Assembly (NCBI RefSeq): GCF_030127145.1
Contig: NZ_CP126159.1
Location: forward strand, 1-64,000
DNA: 64,000 bases
Source: Halobaculum halobium
GTDB taxonomy: Archaea > Halobacteriota > Halobacteria > Halobacteriales > Haloferacaceae
Direction of reading: 5' to 3'
A model generated the notes under the pieces. It had not been told where the DNA came from. It did no database searches and worked only from the letters and a program-made list of their open reading frames with translations. Both the position numbers and the translations under genes were made by a program. Below, in pieces: positions 55,928-64,000 of this stretch (position 1 is the stretch's first letter; each line of letters opens with the position of its first letter).

Positions 55928-57979
55928 TCACGACGCCTTCGGGAGTCGGATCGTGACCGTTGTGCCCTCATCTCTCACCGTCGTTTCGAGTTCGCCGTCG
56001 AGGCTGGTGACGATCCAGTGGATCAGCCACAAACCGAGGCCCTCGCCGTGAATTAGCGGCGTCTCCACGTTCGACTGCAGGACTTCCCGTTCGATTTCGG
56101 GGAGCCCCGGTCCGTTGTCCACGACAGCAATCGTTACCCACGTTTCGGTGACCGTCACGTCGATCTCGACGACGGGCGGGTCACCACCGTGTTTCGCGGC
56201 GTTTTCGACAACCTCCCACAGCGCCGTTTTGAGTCGCTCGTGAGTATTCACCACGACAGTGTCGGGGGTGTCGATGCCTACCGATGCCTCGGGATACTGC
56301 ATCTGGAGCTCCGAAACGGTGTCCTCGAGCATCGGGACGATGTCGACAGGTTCGAGCTCGGGTGACAGCTCCCGATACTCCTCGAGACGCTGGGCCGACT
56401 CGGTCAGGTCGAGTAACTGGTCGGCTGTGTTCTTGATCTTCGTCGCCTTCTCGGCGTCCTCTCCGCTGAGTCGGGCTTCGAGCATCTCCGCGTACCCGGT
56501 GATAATACCCATCTTGTTCCGCATGTTGTGACGTAGAACGCGGTTGATGACGCTGATGAGGCCCTCGCGCTCCCGGCGTTTCGTCGCGTCACGCACCATG
56601 AATTGAACGCCGACGATGTCTTCGGTCGTTCGCTTGTCGGCGGGTACGCTTCCTTTATAAATAGGGGCACCACGCACGTCCGTGAACACGGTCGCCCCGG
56701 CTTTCGTCTCTAGTGGAAAGTCCCGCACCATGTTGCGTTCGCCGTTGAAGATCGGCTCGATCTCCTTCCACGCCCGGTCGACCGTCGCCTCGTTCGGGAG
56801 AGTGACCGAAACCGGTTGGCCTTCGAGTTCTGCTGGCGAGTAGCCGAGGAACTCTTCTACGGACGGCGAAGCGAAGGTGAACCGGCCCTGCTTATCGATC
56901 CGGAAGACGAAGCCGAAACTGACGTCGATAACGCCCCGATAGAGTTCGTTCTGATCGTTGATTTCGGCCTCGCGATCGGCGAGTTGACGGCGCTGGCGCT
57001 CCGTCCGAGTCACGTCCGATAGCAGTACGACCTGTGCTCCGGCGTCACCGAGCATGGTGGTACTCGTGGAGACGAAATAGTACCGCTGTTCGCCGGACTG
57101 CTCGCGTTCAAGTATTTGAGTATCGCTTTCAAGGGCCTCAACGACCGACGGAACGGCTTCGGAGAGGCGATCGCCCGTCGAGTCGTCGAGTTCCGGTAGC
57201 ACCTCTCTGACAGTCGCAGAGTAGTCGCGGATACATCCCCGTTCGTCAAGATAAATAGAGAGGTCGTCGCCGAACGACGCCCGCTGTACCGCGAGGAAAC
57301 GGCGTTCGAAAACGAACAGTACACCGATTGCGAACACTGCCACCCCGATGGGCGCGTAGATAATGTTGATGAGCAGCGGCGTGAACTGGGCGACGATGTC
57401 AAGTACGACCGGGAGTCCGATCAAGACCGAGAGCACACTGAGGGGTCGGGTGTCGTACTCCGATTCAAAGAAGAGTTGGAAGATCATGAATAGCCCTACC
57501 GCCGACAGCACGTACGACAGGCCTGTCGCAGTCCAGTGGAGCACATTGTGTTCTACCGCGAGGTGTACGAACGGCGTCGACACCTCCCTCGCAGTGAAGT
57601 ACGCCCCGTGGATGGGATTCGTGACTTTGATTCCGAGCACGGTGAGAAAGATGGCCGCACTCGCTCGTCGTAGCGACGTGTTGCGGTGGTAGATCCGGCC
57701 GGAGTAGGCGGAACAAAAATAGAGCCACGCCCAGACGGTGGTGAACCCGATGGCGAGTCCGACGATGTACGCCGGCACACGGAACGGATCGGGGAGCAGG
57801 AACCCGACGGCTCTGAGAAGCGCCCACCCGCCGGAAGTGGCGAGTAACCCGACCAGTCCCCGGCGAACATCAGGATCCTGAAACTTCCGTGCGCGACCGA
57901 TAGCAGCGAAGCAGACGATACCGCTGAGCGCGAAGACGCCGATATATAGCTGTCCGACTATACCCAGATTGTGTAGCAC
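55928..57979 (-). CDS. Sensor histidine kinase with 7TM sensor and PAS domains
   Basis: 683 residues from ATG 57979. Residues 1-230 carry seven membrane helices of the N-terminal 7TM histidine-kinase sensor. A degenerate PAS-like region (about 235-330) and a clear PAS domain (about 345-465, FRIDKQGRFTFASPSVEEFLG) follow. The H box is INRVLRHNMRNKMGI with His484. The ATPase domain has N box WEVVENAAKHG, G1 DNGPGLPEIE and G2 GEGLGLWLIH. It autophosphorylates in response to a membrane or cytoplasmic signal and passes phosphate to a response regulator, which is not encoded nearby. A long AT-rich region (57980-58080) precedes it. Confidence 0.93.
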   Translation of the reverse strand: MLHNLGIVGQLYIGVFALSGIVCFAAIGRARKFQDPDVRRGLVGLLATSGGWALLRAVGFLLPDPFRVPAYIVGLAIGFTTVWAWLYFCSAYSGRIYHRNTSLRRASAAIFLTVLGIKVTNPIHGAYFTAREVSTPFVHLAVEHNVLHWTATGLSYVLSAVGLFMIFQLFFESEYDTRPLSVLSVLIGLPVVLDIVAQFTPLLINIIYAPIGVAVFAIGVLFVFERRFLAVQRASFGDDLSIYLDERGCIRDYSATVREVLPELDDSTGDRLSEAVPSVVEALESDTQILEREQSGEQRYYFVSTSTTMLGDAGAQVVLLSDVTRTERQRRQLADREAEINDQNELYRGVIDVSFGFVFRIDKQGRFTFASPSVEEFLGYSPAELEGQPVSVTLPNEATVDRAWKEIEPIFNGERNMVRDFPLETKAGATVFTDVRGAPIYKGSVPADKRTTEDIVGVQFMVRDATKRREREGLISVINRVLRHNMRNKMGIITGYAEMLEARLSGEDAEKATKIKNTADQLLDLTESAQRLEEYRELSPELEPVDIVPMLEDTVSELQMQYPEASVGIDTPDTVVVNTHERLKTALWEVVENAAKHGGDPPVVEIDVTVTETWVTIAVVDNGPGLPEIEREVLQSNVETPLIHGEGLGLWLIHWIVTSLDGELETTVRDEGTTVTIRLPKAS

Positions 57980-58544
57980 TAAGTATAGGATAGTCTTTGC
58001 TAGCGAAGATAAACGTTAGCTTGTAGAACACAAATTGTTCTTTCAAAAATGTTTAACAAATTACCAATAATTGAGTGGATTTGATGCGGGGTATCACATC
58101 TCGAATCCAGAATGCTAAATGCGCATCTCTCATCGACCGGTTGTTTCAGATAAGATTCTGTCTGAAGAAGAGGATTTCAACAGAGCCGAAGTCAGAGATG
58201 TTGCGATTGAGAGAAGTTGGGCTGAGAACAGCTACGTCAAGCGAGCCCGGTCGTTGCTCGATTGAGTCGGTGGTCACTCCGAGTAAGAGGCTCGTATCCG
58301 GTGACACCCCAGTGTTTCATCGAGGAGCTCGCCGCCGTAACCAGCGCCTGATTCTTGTGGTTTCGAAATTCGAACGTGGATTGTTCAACCGATGTCGGAT
58401 CCATACCCGCAATAACGGACGAGATTCTTGTCGTGAAAAATAGAGTCAAGAGTCACTCCCTCCGCTGTTCGAGTTCTAGCTGTGGTTCGCCCTCCTGTGT
58501 ATGTGAGGGTACCCGCTTATGCCCTCGTACTGAGCTATCAGTGT
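57980..58544. other. Intergenic stretch before the serine hydrolase
   Basis: 565 bases. The first 100 are AT-rich and should contain the kinase promoter. Frames from 58075 (plus) and 58237-58449 (minus) are basic and Ser-rich and do not look coding. The promoter of the serine hydrolase is expected near 58510-58540. Confidence 0.3.
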
Positions 58545-59933
58545 ATGGCACCTCTTGTTGACGACTCGCTCTCTGAGGAGACGCGGACCGACCTAGAGAA
58601 CTTCGTCACCGACTGGATGGAAACACACGACGTCCCCGGCGCAGGCGTCGCTATCGTCGACGGAGATGAGACAGTCTACTCCGCTGGATTCGGCGCGAAA
58701 GACCTGGAATCGAACGCAGCGGTAACACCAGAGACGCTATTCGGGATCGGCTCAGCCACGAAGTCGTTTACCGCGGTTGCGATCATGCAACTCGTCGAAC
58801 AGGGTGGCCTCGCCGTCAACAACCTCGTTGCCGACCACGTTGACCGGTACGAGGGGACAGACATCACCATCAGCGACCTCCTGACGCACAGTTCCGGGAT
58901 GCCGAGCGATGGCAGCGCAGTTGCACTCATCTCTCGTCTCGTCGGGCTCGATCCCGTCGAAGTACCGATGAGCAGCTCCGACGACTTCGCTCGGCATCTC
59001 CGGGAGTCCAGCTCAGAGCGGCTGACCGACAGGGACCAGTTCTTCTACTACAACTCGGGGTACACTGTGCTCGGCGAGGTGATCGAAGCGATCACCGGTC
59101 AGTCGTACGAGGCGTACATCGAGGAGTCAATCCTCTCACCCCTGGGGATGGAACGCTCGACGTTCGACCGCCAGACGTTCGAGGACGATGGAGACCGGAT
59201 GACTCCCTACTACAAGGAGGACGGGAACACGACAAAGGGAGAATTCCCGTTTGACGAGATTATCTATGCCCCTGGAGGGCTTCTGAGTTCGGTCGACGAA
59301 CTCACGTCCTACCTGCGGTTTCATATGAATGGCGGCACTGTCGACGGGCGAGCGATCCTCGACTCGAGTCTTGTCGCGGAGATGCACGAACCGGTTTCGA
59401 CGCGGCGGGTGAGCCTCTCCGGTACTCCACAGGAGTATGGTTACGGGTGGATGGTGTCCGAATTCCTCGACGATACGCTCGTCGGCCACGGGGGATCGAT
59501 CACGGTGTCGACAGCGTACGTCGGCTTTCTCGAGGACGCGGGCGTCGGCGTCGCAGTCGCATGCCAGAGTCAGCCCGCCGCCCACCCGATGGTTCTGGGC
59601 CCCGCGCTCTTAGCCATCACGCAGGGAGCAGACCCTGTGGCCGCGGTCCCGCATTTCGCGCTCACTGAGAAGAACGACCTCGTCTCCGGCGACTACAGTT
59701 CCTATCGGGGCCTCATGGACGCGACTGTCGAGAACACTGGTGGGAGCCTTCAGCTGACGCTCTCGACGCGCATCGGTGAACAAACCGTCCCGCTCGTCCC
59801 CGAGACTACGCATCCCGAGGATCTCCGATACTACACTGTCGACGGACTCGGTGACCGCGTCCCAGCCGAATTCCGCGAAACTGACGACGGTCTCGAATTA
59901 CTCTACGAGCGCTGGCGACTTCACGCGAAATAG
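58545..59933 (+). CDS. Serine hydrolase, beta-lactamase/class C-like family
   Basis: 462 residues from ATG 58545. The nucleophile is in GIGSATKSF (Ser70-x-x-Lys73), the second motif is FYYNSGY (Tyr168-x-Asn170) and the third is VGHGGSI, the order of class C beta-lactamases and esterases of that fold. After the catalytic domain (about 15-355) a C-terminal beta domain (about 370-460) resembles the lipocalin-like tail of such proteins. No signal peptide is seen, so it is probably cytoplasmic. Archaea lack murein, so a D-amino-acid peptide, ester or amide is a likelier substrate than a cell wall. Downstream genes are also peptide or amide hydrolases. Confidence 0.9.
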   Translation: MAPLVDDSLSEETRTDLENFVTDWMETHDVPGAGVAIVDGDETVYSAGFGAKDLESNAAVTPETLFGIGSATKSFTAVAIMQLVEQGGLAVNNLVADHVDRYEGTDITISDLLTHSSGMPSDGSAVALISRLVGLDPVEVPMSSSDDFARHLRESSSERLTDRDQFFYYNSGYTVLGEVIEAITGQSYEAYIEESILSPLGMERSTFDRQTFEDDGDRMTPYYKEDGNTTKGEFPFDEIIYAPGGLLSSVDELTSYLRFHMNGGTVDGRAILDSSLVAEMHEPVSTRRVSLSGTPQEYGYGWMVSEFLDDTLVGHGGSITVSTAYVGFLEDAGVGVAVACQSQPAAHPMVLGPALLAITQGADPVAAVPHFALTEKNDLVSGDYSSYRGLMDATVENTGGSLQLTLSTRIGEQTVPLVPETTHPEDLRYYTVDGLGDRVPAEFRETDDGLELLYERWRLHAK

Positions 59934-60073
59934 CGTTCCGCGAGGGGCCGGTTACTCTCGGTCGAAGGATTCGACGGGAATCACCTCTCTGAGGCGAGAT
60001 AGACGGGGACGCTCCGCTTTGACCCGCGATAGTGCGGTCCTCCCCTTTTGTGAGGTCCCCGAAACGGCTCTGT

Positions 60074-62035
60074 ATGGATAAACGGTCTACGTTGACACGA
60101 CATACGGATCTTCGAATCCCAGTCGGCGACGAGACGGTCGCGGCGAACCGGTATGAGCCACCGGATGGTCCGACTCCGGGGCCTGCCGTGCTGATGTACA
60201 TCCCCTATCATAAGGACGACTTCATCACCTACGGCGCGTACGACCCGTTACTTGAGTACATCGCTCACTACGGCTATCACGTCGTAGTCGCCGACATCGT
60301 CGGTACCGGCGCGTCGACGGGTGTGAAGAACCTCCCACTCGAACCGGCTGAGGGGCCGGACGCAGCGACGATCGTCGAGTGGATCGCCGACCGTGAGTGG
60401 TGTGACGGACACGTCGGGATGGTCGGGAAGTCATACGGCGGGTTGACTTGCCTCAAGACGGCAGCCGAGAATCCGGAGCACCTCGACGCAATCGTGCCGA
60501 TCCATGCGCCCCAAACCGCGTACCGAGATATTACCACCGGGGGCGCGTTCGCGTTTCACTCAATGGGCGGCCACTGGACAGCACTGATGCAGGCGCTTCA
60601 AGCGATGCCACCGACGTATCGCGACTCCGAGGGGCGGTGGGCAGAGGTCTGGTCCGAACGGCTCGATGGGCTCCATACGTACGACCCGTGGCTCTTCCAG
60701 TTCATGGACCACGAAGCGCGCGACGAGTACTGGGAGGGCCGAGACATCGCCGTCGAAGCGATCCGCGTGCCGACGCTCGCCGTAAGCGGGTGGCGCGATG
60801 GCTACCCACAGACGACCATCGAGTACGTCGAGGCCATCGACGCGCCGACGCGACTTGTCCTCGGTCCGTGGCGCCACATCATGCCCCACCGGGGCCGCGA
60901 GAGCGCGATCGACTTCCGCCGGCAGGTGGTTACGTGGCTTGACCATTTCCTGAAGGGCGAAGAGAACGAAGCCCTCGACGGACCGCCTATCCGGTACTGG
61001 ACCGAACGCGACGGCGGAGGTATCGTCGACGGGGGCGTCTGGCGTGGTTGCGAGAAGTGGCCCCGGGCCGCTGACAGTGACGTACTGACGTGGACGCTCA
61101 CTCCCGCTGGACTCGTCAGCGGAGAGGGCTTCGAGGGTGAGCCACTCGACGTCGAGTACGACGTTGACCACACCGTCGGCGTCGACTCCTTCGACCAGGG
61201 ACGGCCCACGGACACGACCCCCGATGACGTCCGATCGCTGACCTTCGAGAGCGATCCGCTTGACCGGCCGATCGAGGTAACTGGGACGGGAACCATACGG
61301 CTCCGACTCGTTGCGACGACGCCTGATCCCGTCGTCTCGGTCCGGCTTATCGACGTCCATCCCGACGGCGAGGCGCGACTCGTCAGCCACGCCGAACTCC
61401 AAGCGAGTCGCCACACGGGCGTCGAGACCCCCACAGACCTCGTTCCAGGCGAGGAAGCAACGATCGCTATCGAGTTGAAACCAACATCGCACGTCTTCGA
61501 GTCCGGACATCGGCTGCGTGTCGCGATCGCCGGCGCGTGGTTCCCGGCGATGTGTCCCACACCCGGCGAGCAGTCGCTCACCGTTCGGTCATCGTCGACC
61601 AACCCTGCGGTCGTCCGGCTGCCCGGTCGTGAACACGATGGAGAGCCGACCTTCGGCGACGCAGTCGAGATGGCTAAGCCGGACATAGCTGTCGTCCCGA
61701 CCGTGTCGCCGGCGATCGTCGACAGCGACCGATCGTGGAGCATCACCCGCGAGCAGCATCGCGACAAAGCGACGGTCGCAAGCTCGTCACGTCAGGTGGT
61801 CGACCTTCCACACGCCGAGCGGATGACGTATTCCCAAGCGATCGAGACCGCGGTCGTCGCCGACGACCCCGCCTCGGCGACGCTGAACCGACGAACAGAG
61901 ATCGAAATCGTCTATCCGACCGAGACGATTCGCGTCGCCGCCGAAAACACGGTCTCTCGAGCAGTGACACAAGCGCACACGACCGTTTCGGTGAACGATC
62001 GCACCATATTCGACGAGACGTGGACACGCCTTTAG
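60074..62035 (+). CDS. CocE/NonD family alpha/beta hydrolase
   Basis: 653 residues from ATG 60074. The nucleophile elbow is VGMVGKSYGGLTC with Ser120. A catalytic Asp is expected in SGWRDGYPQT and the His in GPWRHIMPHRG. The C-terminal half (about 350-650) is the jelly-roll domain of X-Pro dipeptidyl-peptidase and cocaine-esterase relatives (IELKPTSHVFESGHRLRVAIAGAWFP, quoted in part: HVFESGHRLRVAI). The family hydrolyses acyl esters, amides or N-terminal dipeptides. No signal peptide. It sits between a serine hydrolase and a D-aminoacylase gene on the same strand, 140 and 199 bases from them. Confidence 0.92.
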   Translation: MDKRSTLTRHTDLRIPVGDETVAANRYEPPDGPTPGPAVLMYIPYHKDDFITYGAYDPLLEYIAHYGYHVVVADIVGTGASTGVKNLPLEPAEGPDAATIVEWIADREWCDGHVGMVGKSYGGLTCLKTAAENPEHLDAIVPIHAPQTAYRDITTGGAFAFHSMGGHWTALMQALQAMPPTYRDSEGRWAEVWSERLDGLHTYDPWLFQFMDHEARDEYWEGRDIAVEAIRVPTLAVSGWRDGYPQTTIEYVEAIDAPTRLVLGPWRHIMPHRGRESAIDFRRQVVTWLDHFLKGEENEALDGPPIRYWTERDGGGIVDGGVWRGCEKWPRAADSDVLTWTLTPAGLVSGEGFEGEPLDVEYDVDHTVGVDSFDQGRPTDTTPDDVRSLTFESDPLDRPIEVTGTGTIRLRLVATTPDPVVSVRLIDVHPDGEARLVSHAELQASRHTGVETPTDLVPGEEATIAIELKPTSHVFESGHRLRVAIAGAWFPAMCPTPGEQSLTVRSSSTNPAVVRLPGREHDGEPTFGDAVEMAKPDIAVVPTVSPAIVDSDRSWSITREQHRDKATVASSSRQVVDLPHAERMTYSQAIETAVVADDPASATLNRRTEIEIVYPTETIRVAAENTVSRAVTQAHTTVSVNDRTIFDETWTRL

Positions 62036-62234
62036 AGCACGTTGGGGAGACTCGACACTGGCTGTTCGTCCGGTCAACTAGCGCTTTGGGGCGACTAGAG
62101 GATCGAGGGAGCAAGGAAGTCTCTGCGTCTCGTATCCTGCAACGTGGCGACCCGGTCGAAGAAGCGTGTATCCGCGACTCCACCCTTCTATTCTCGGGGG
62201 CGTGTTTTTCCCGGGATCAGGAGCACAACTATTT

Positions 62235-63836
62235 ATGAGCGATGTACTCATAGAGAACGCCCGGATCGTCGACGGGACGGGGGCGCCGTGGTTTCGCGGG
62301 GCGATCAGCGTCGAGGGCGACGAGATCGAAACGATCCACCGGGAGTCGTCACCTTCAGTGACGGCAGCCGAGACGGTCGACGTCGACGGCGCGGTCGTCT
62401 GTCCGGGGTTCATTGATACCCACTCTCACTCCGATATGGAACTGTTCGACGACCCGACGCTCGCGCCGAAGATCCGGCAGGGGATCACCACGGAGGTACT
62501 CGGACAGGACGGCTTCTCCATGGCCCCGATGTACCGCGACGGTGGCGCCGAGGAGTGGTCGAAGCAGCTCGGTGCGCTCGCTGGGCGTGTGGACACGGAG
62601 TGGACCTGGGGAAGCATCGGCGAGTATCTCGACGCGGTGGAAGCAAACGGGCTCGGCCCCAACGTCGGGATCTTGGTCGGCCATGGCACAGTTCGTTTCA
62701 ACGTGCTCGGAATGTCGGACACCGCTCCGAGTGTCGACGAGCTTACCGAGATGGCCGAGTTAGTGACGGAAGCGCTCGAAGACGGAGCCTTGGGGTTCTC
62801 GACCGGCCTCATCTACACACCCTGTACGTATGCCGACACGGGGGAAGTGCAGACGCTGGTATCGAGGCTCGCTCCGTTTGGGCGCCCGTTCGTTGCCCAC
62901 GTCCGGAGTGAGGGCCGATGGATCTGGGACGCGCTCGACGAGTTCGTCGATATCGGTGACGAGGAGGGGATACCGCTCCACCTCTCGCATTTCAAGGTCG
63001 CCGGACCCATGCAACAGGGGAAAGTCGACCGGGCGATCGCCCTCATCGAGGCTGCGAGAGAACGCGGCGTCGATATCACGGCCGAACAGTATCCCTACAC
63101 CGCAGGAAGTACGATGCTCTCGGCGGTCCTCCCTCCCTGGGTCCACGCCACTGGACCCGACGGTGCAATTGAACAGCTTCAGGACGAGGCCGCCCGCGAG
63201 CGAATCACTCGCGACATCGAGGAGTGGCGGATCCCCGGATGGGAGAACATTGGCGCCCTTGCCGGGTGGGAGAACGTCGTCATCGCGAACGTCGAGTCTG
63301 ACGAGAACGACCACCTCGAAGGGATGAGTGTCGCGGAGATCGCGACACAGCGCGATGTCGAACCGGTCGAGGCGGTCTGTGACGTGCTCGTTGAGGAGGA
63401 ACTGAGCGCGAGCATCTCTCTTCACATGCTCGACGAAGGCGACGTCAGAGACATCCTCTCGTATGAGCGCGTGTGTGTCGGTACCGACGGATTGTTCGGG
63501 GGAACGCCGCACCCACGAGTGTACGGAACCTACCCTCGAATCTTAGGTCGCTACGTTCGCGATGAGAACCTCTTGACCGTCGAGGAGGCGGTCAGAAAGA
63601 TGACCTCACTCCCTGCCCGTGCGATGGGCCTCGACCACAAGGGAGTCATCAGAGCGGGGATGGACGCCGATCTGGTCGTCTTCGACCCAGTGACGGTTGG
63701 CAGTCAGGCCACCTTCAAGAACCCCCGCCGGTATCCCCAGGGCATCGAGCACGTCGTCGTGAACGGAACGTTCGCTGTTCGTGACGGCGAGGCGACTGGT
63801 TCCCTGCCTGGACGAGCAGTTAGAAAATCAATGTAG
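62235..63836 (+). CDS. D-aminoacylase/N-acyl-D-amino-acid amidohydrolase
   Basis: 533 residues from ATG 62235 (MSDVLIENARIVDGTGAPWF). The amidohydrolase metal motif FIDTHSHSDMEL is at about 65-76, and further family stretches are GHGTVRFNVLGM, GLGFSTG-type ALGFSTGLIYTPC with a metal-binding Cys, HLSHFKVAG and VGTDGLFGG. The product removes the acyl group from N-acyl-D-amino acids, or related D-amino-acid derivatives, in the cytoplasm with zinc. It may work with the two upstream hydrolases on peptides that contain D-residues. The last 164 bases of the window after it hold no gene I can support. Confidence 0.92.
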   Translation: MSDVLIENARIVDGTGAPWFRGAISVEGDEIETIHRESSPSVTAAETVDVDGAVVCPGFIDTHSHSDMELFDDPTLAPKIRQGITTEVLGQDGFSMAPMYRDGGAEEWSKQLGALAGRVDTEWTWGSIGEYLDAVEANGLGPNVGILVGHGTVRFNVLGMSDTAPSVDELTEMAELVTEALEDGALGFSTGLIYTPCTYADTGEVQTLVSRLAPFGRPFVAHVRSEGRWIWDALDEFVDIGDEEGIPLHLSHFKVAGPMQQGKVDRAIALIEAARERGVDITAEQYPYTAGSTMLSAVLPPWVHATGPDGAIEQLQDEAARERITRDIEEWRIPGWENIGALAGWENVVIANVESDENDHLEGMSVAEIATQRDVEPVEAVCDVLVEEELSASISLHMLDEGDVRDILSYERVCVGTDGLFGGTPHPRVYGTYPRILGRYVRDENLLTVEEAVRKMTSLPARAMGLDHKGVIRAGMDADLVVFDPVTVGSQATFKNPRRYPQGIEHVVVNGTFAVRDGEATGSLPGRAVRKSM

Positions 63837-64000
63837 GAGTGCTGGATGACGAATGGTACAAATAGGGCCACTTCGTTGCTGGGGTCAATGCCGGGGACGG
63901 AGGTCTTTGACGGCTCTTTGCCAACTCGATTCGAGGGTACTGTTTGTGTCTAATCATAGTGGTGTCGGATTTTCCTGACATCCAACTACGACGAAAGTCG

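Noticed and set aside
58075-58443. 122-codon plus-strand frame in the gap before the serine hydrolase
   Set aside because: Basic, Ser/Arg-rich composition, no start signal and no haloarchaeal acidic bias; treated as non-coding.
1-64000. CRISPR arrays, tRNA and rRNA genes, intact insertion sequences
   Set aside because: I looked for regularly spaced repeats, tRNA-like cloverleaf hallmarks and transposase motifs with terminal repeats and saw none that I could support; a dedicated search tool could still find a diverged case.

Overview
The window is chromosomal-type DNA of a halophilic archaeon (class Halobacteria). The evidence is high GC, strongly Asp/Glu-rich proteins, many GTG starts, ATGA/GTGA-coupled genes, Tat-type lipoprotein signals, a bacterio-opsin-activator-type HTH regulator and small CxxC zinc-ribbon proteins. 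I saw no rRNA, tRNA, CRISPR array or intact transposase.

Region 1 (1-25066) is the most unusual part. Two convergent gene sets encode about 16 proteins. The plus arm (1-7236) holds two helical proteins with winged-helix-like segments, a small helical protein, a CDC48-like AAA+ ATPase and a 1003-residue beta-propeller/Ig-like protein. The minus arm (25066 down to 7445) holds three very different tubulin/FtsZ/CetZ-superfamily GTPases, one with an N-terminal zinc finger. Around them are polytopic or coiled-coil membrane proteins, a soluble acidic coiled-coil protein, and four exported proteins with beta-sandwich or helical-bundle ectodomains and membrane anchors. I infer a cytoskeletal machine that spans the cell envelope. 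Non-canonical FtsZ-like families are known in archaea, but I do not recognise this assembly as a characterised system.

Region 2 (25300-38904) is respiratory: nosL-nosD-nosF-nosY (copper delivery, no nosZ in view, NosD carries a second NosL-like domain), a thiosulfate sulfurtransferase with an HTH regulator, cytochrome bd oxidase (cydAB plus a small membrane protein), a heme-copper oxidase subunit I with small membrane partners, and an exported DsbA-like protein.

Region 3 (39230-46329) is a sulfide-oxidation locus: rhodanese-metallo-beta-lactamase persulfide dioxygenase, Usp protein, TusA-like carrier, and two tandem pairs of sulfide:quinone oxidoreductase plus DUF1641 protein. Electrons from sulfide would enter the quinone pool and could be consumed by the oxidases of Region 2.

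Region 4 (46330-64000) is accessory. It contains gene remnants, an acyl reductase/aldehyde dehydrogenase pair, a decayed gene, an MFS transporter, an extracellular HExxH protease, small orphan genes, a 7TM histidine kinase, and a run of three hydrolases (serine beta-lactamase-type, CocE/NonD type, D-aminoacylase type).

A caution covers the whole window. Eight otherwise intact genes are each broken by one missing G in a G run of the coding strand. This looks like homopolymer error in the assembly rather than biology, so I annotate those genes across the frameshift.
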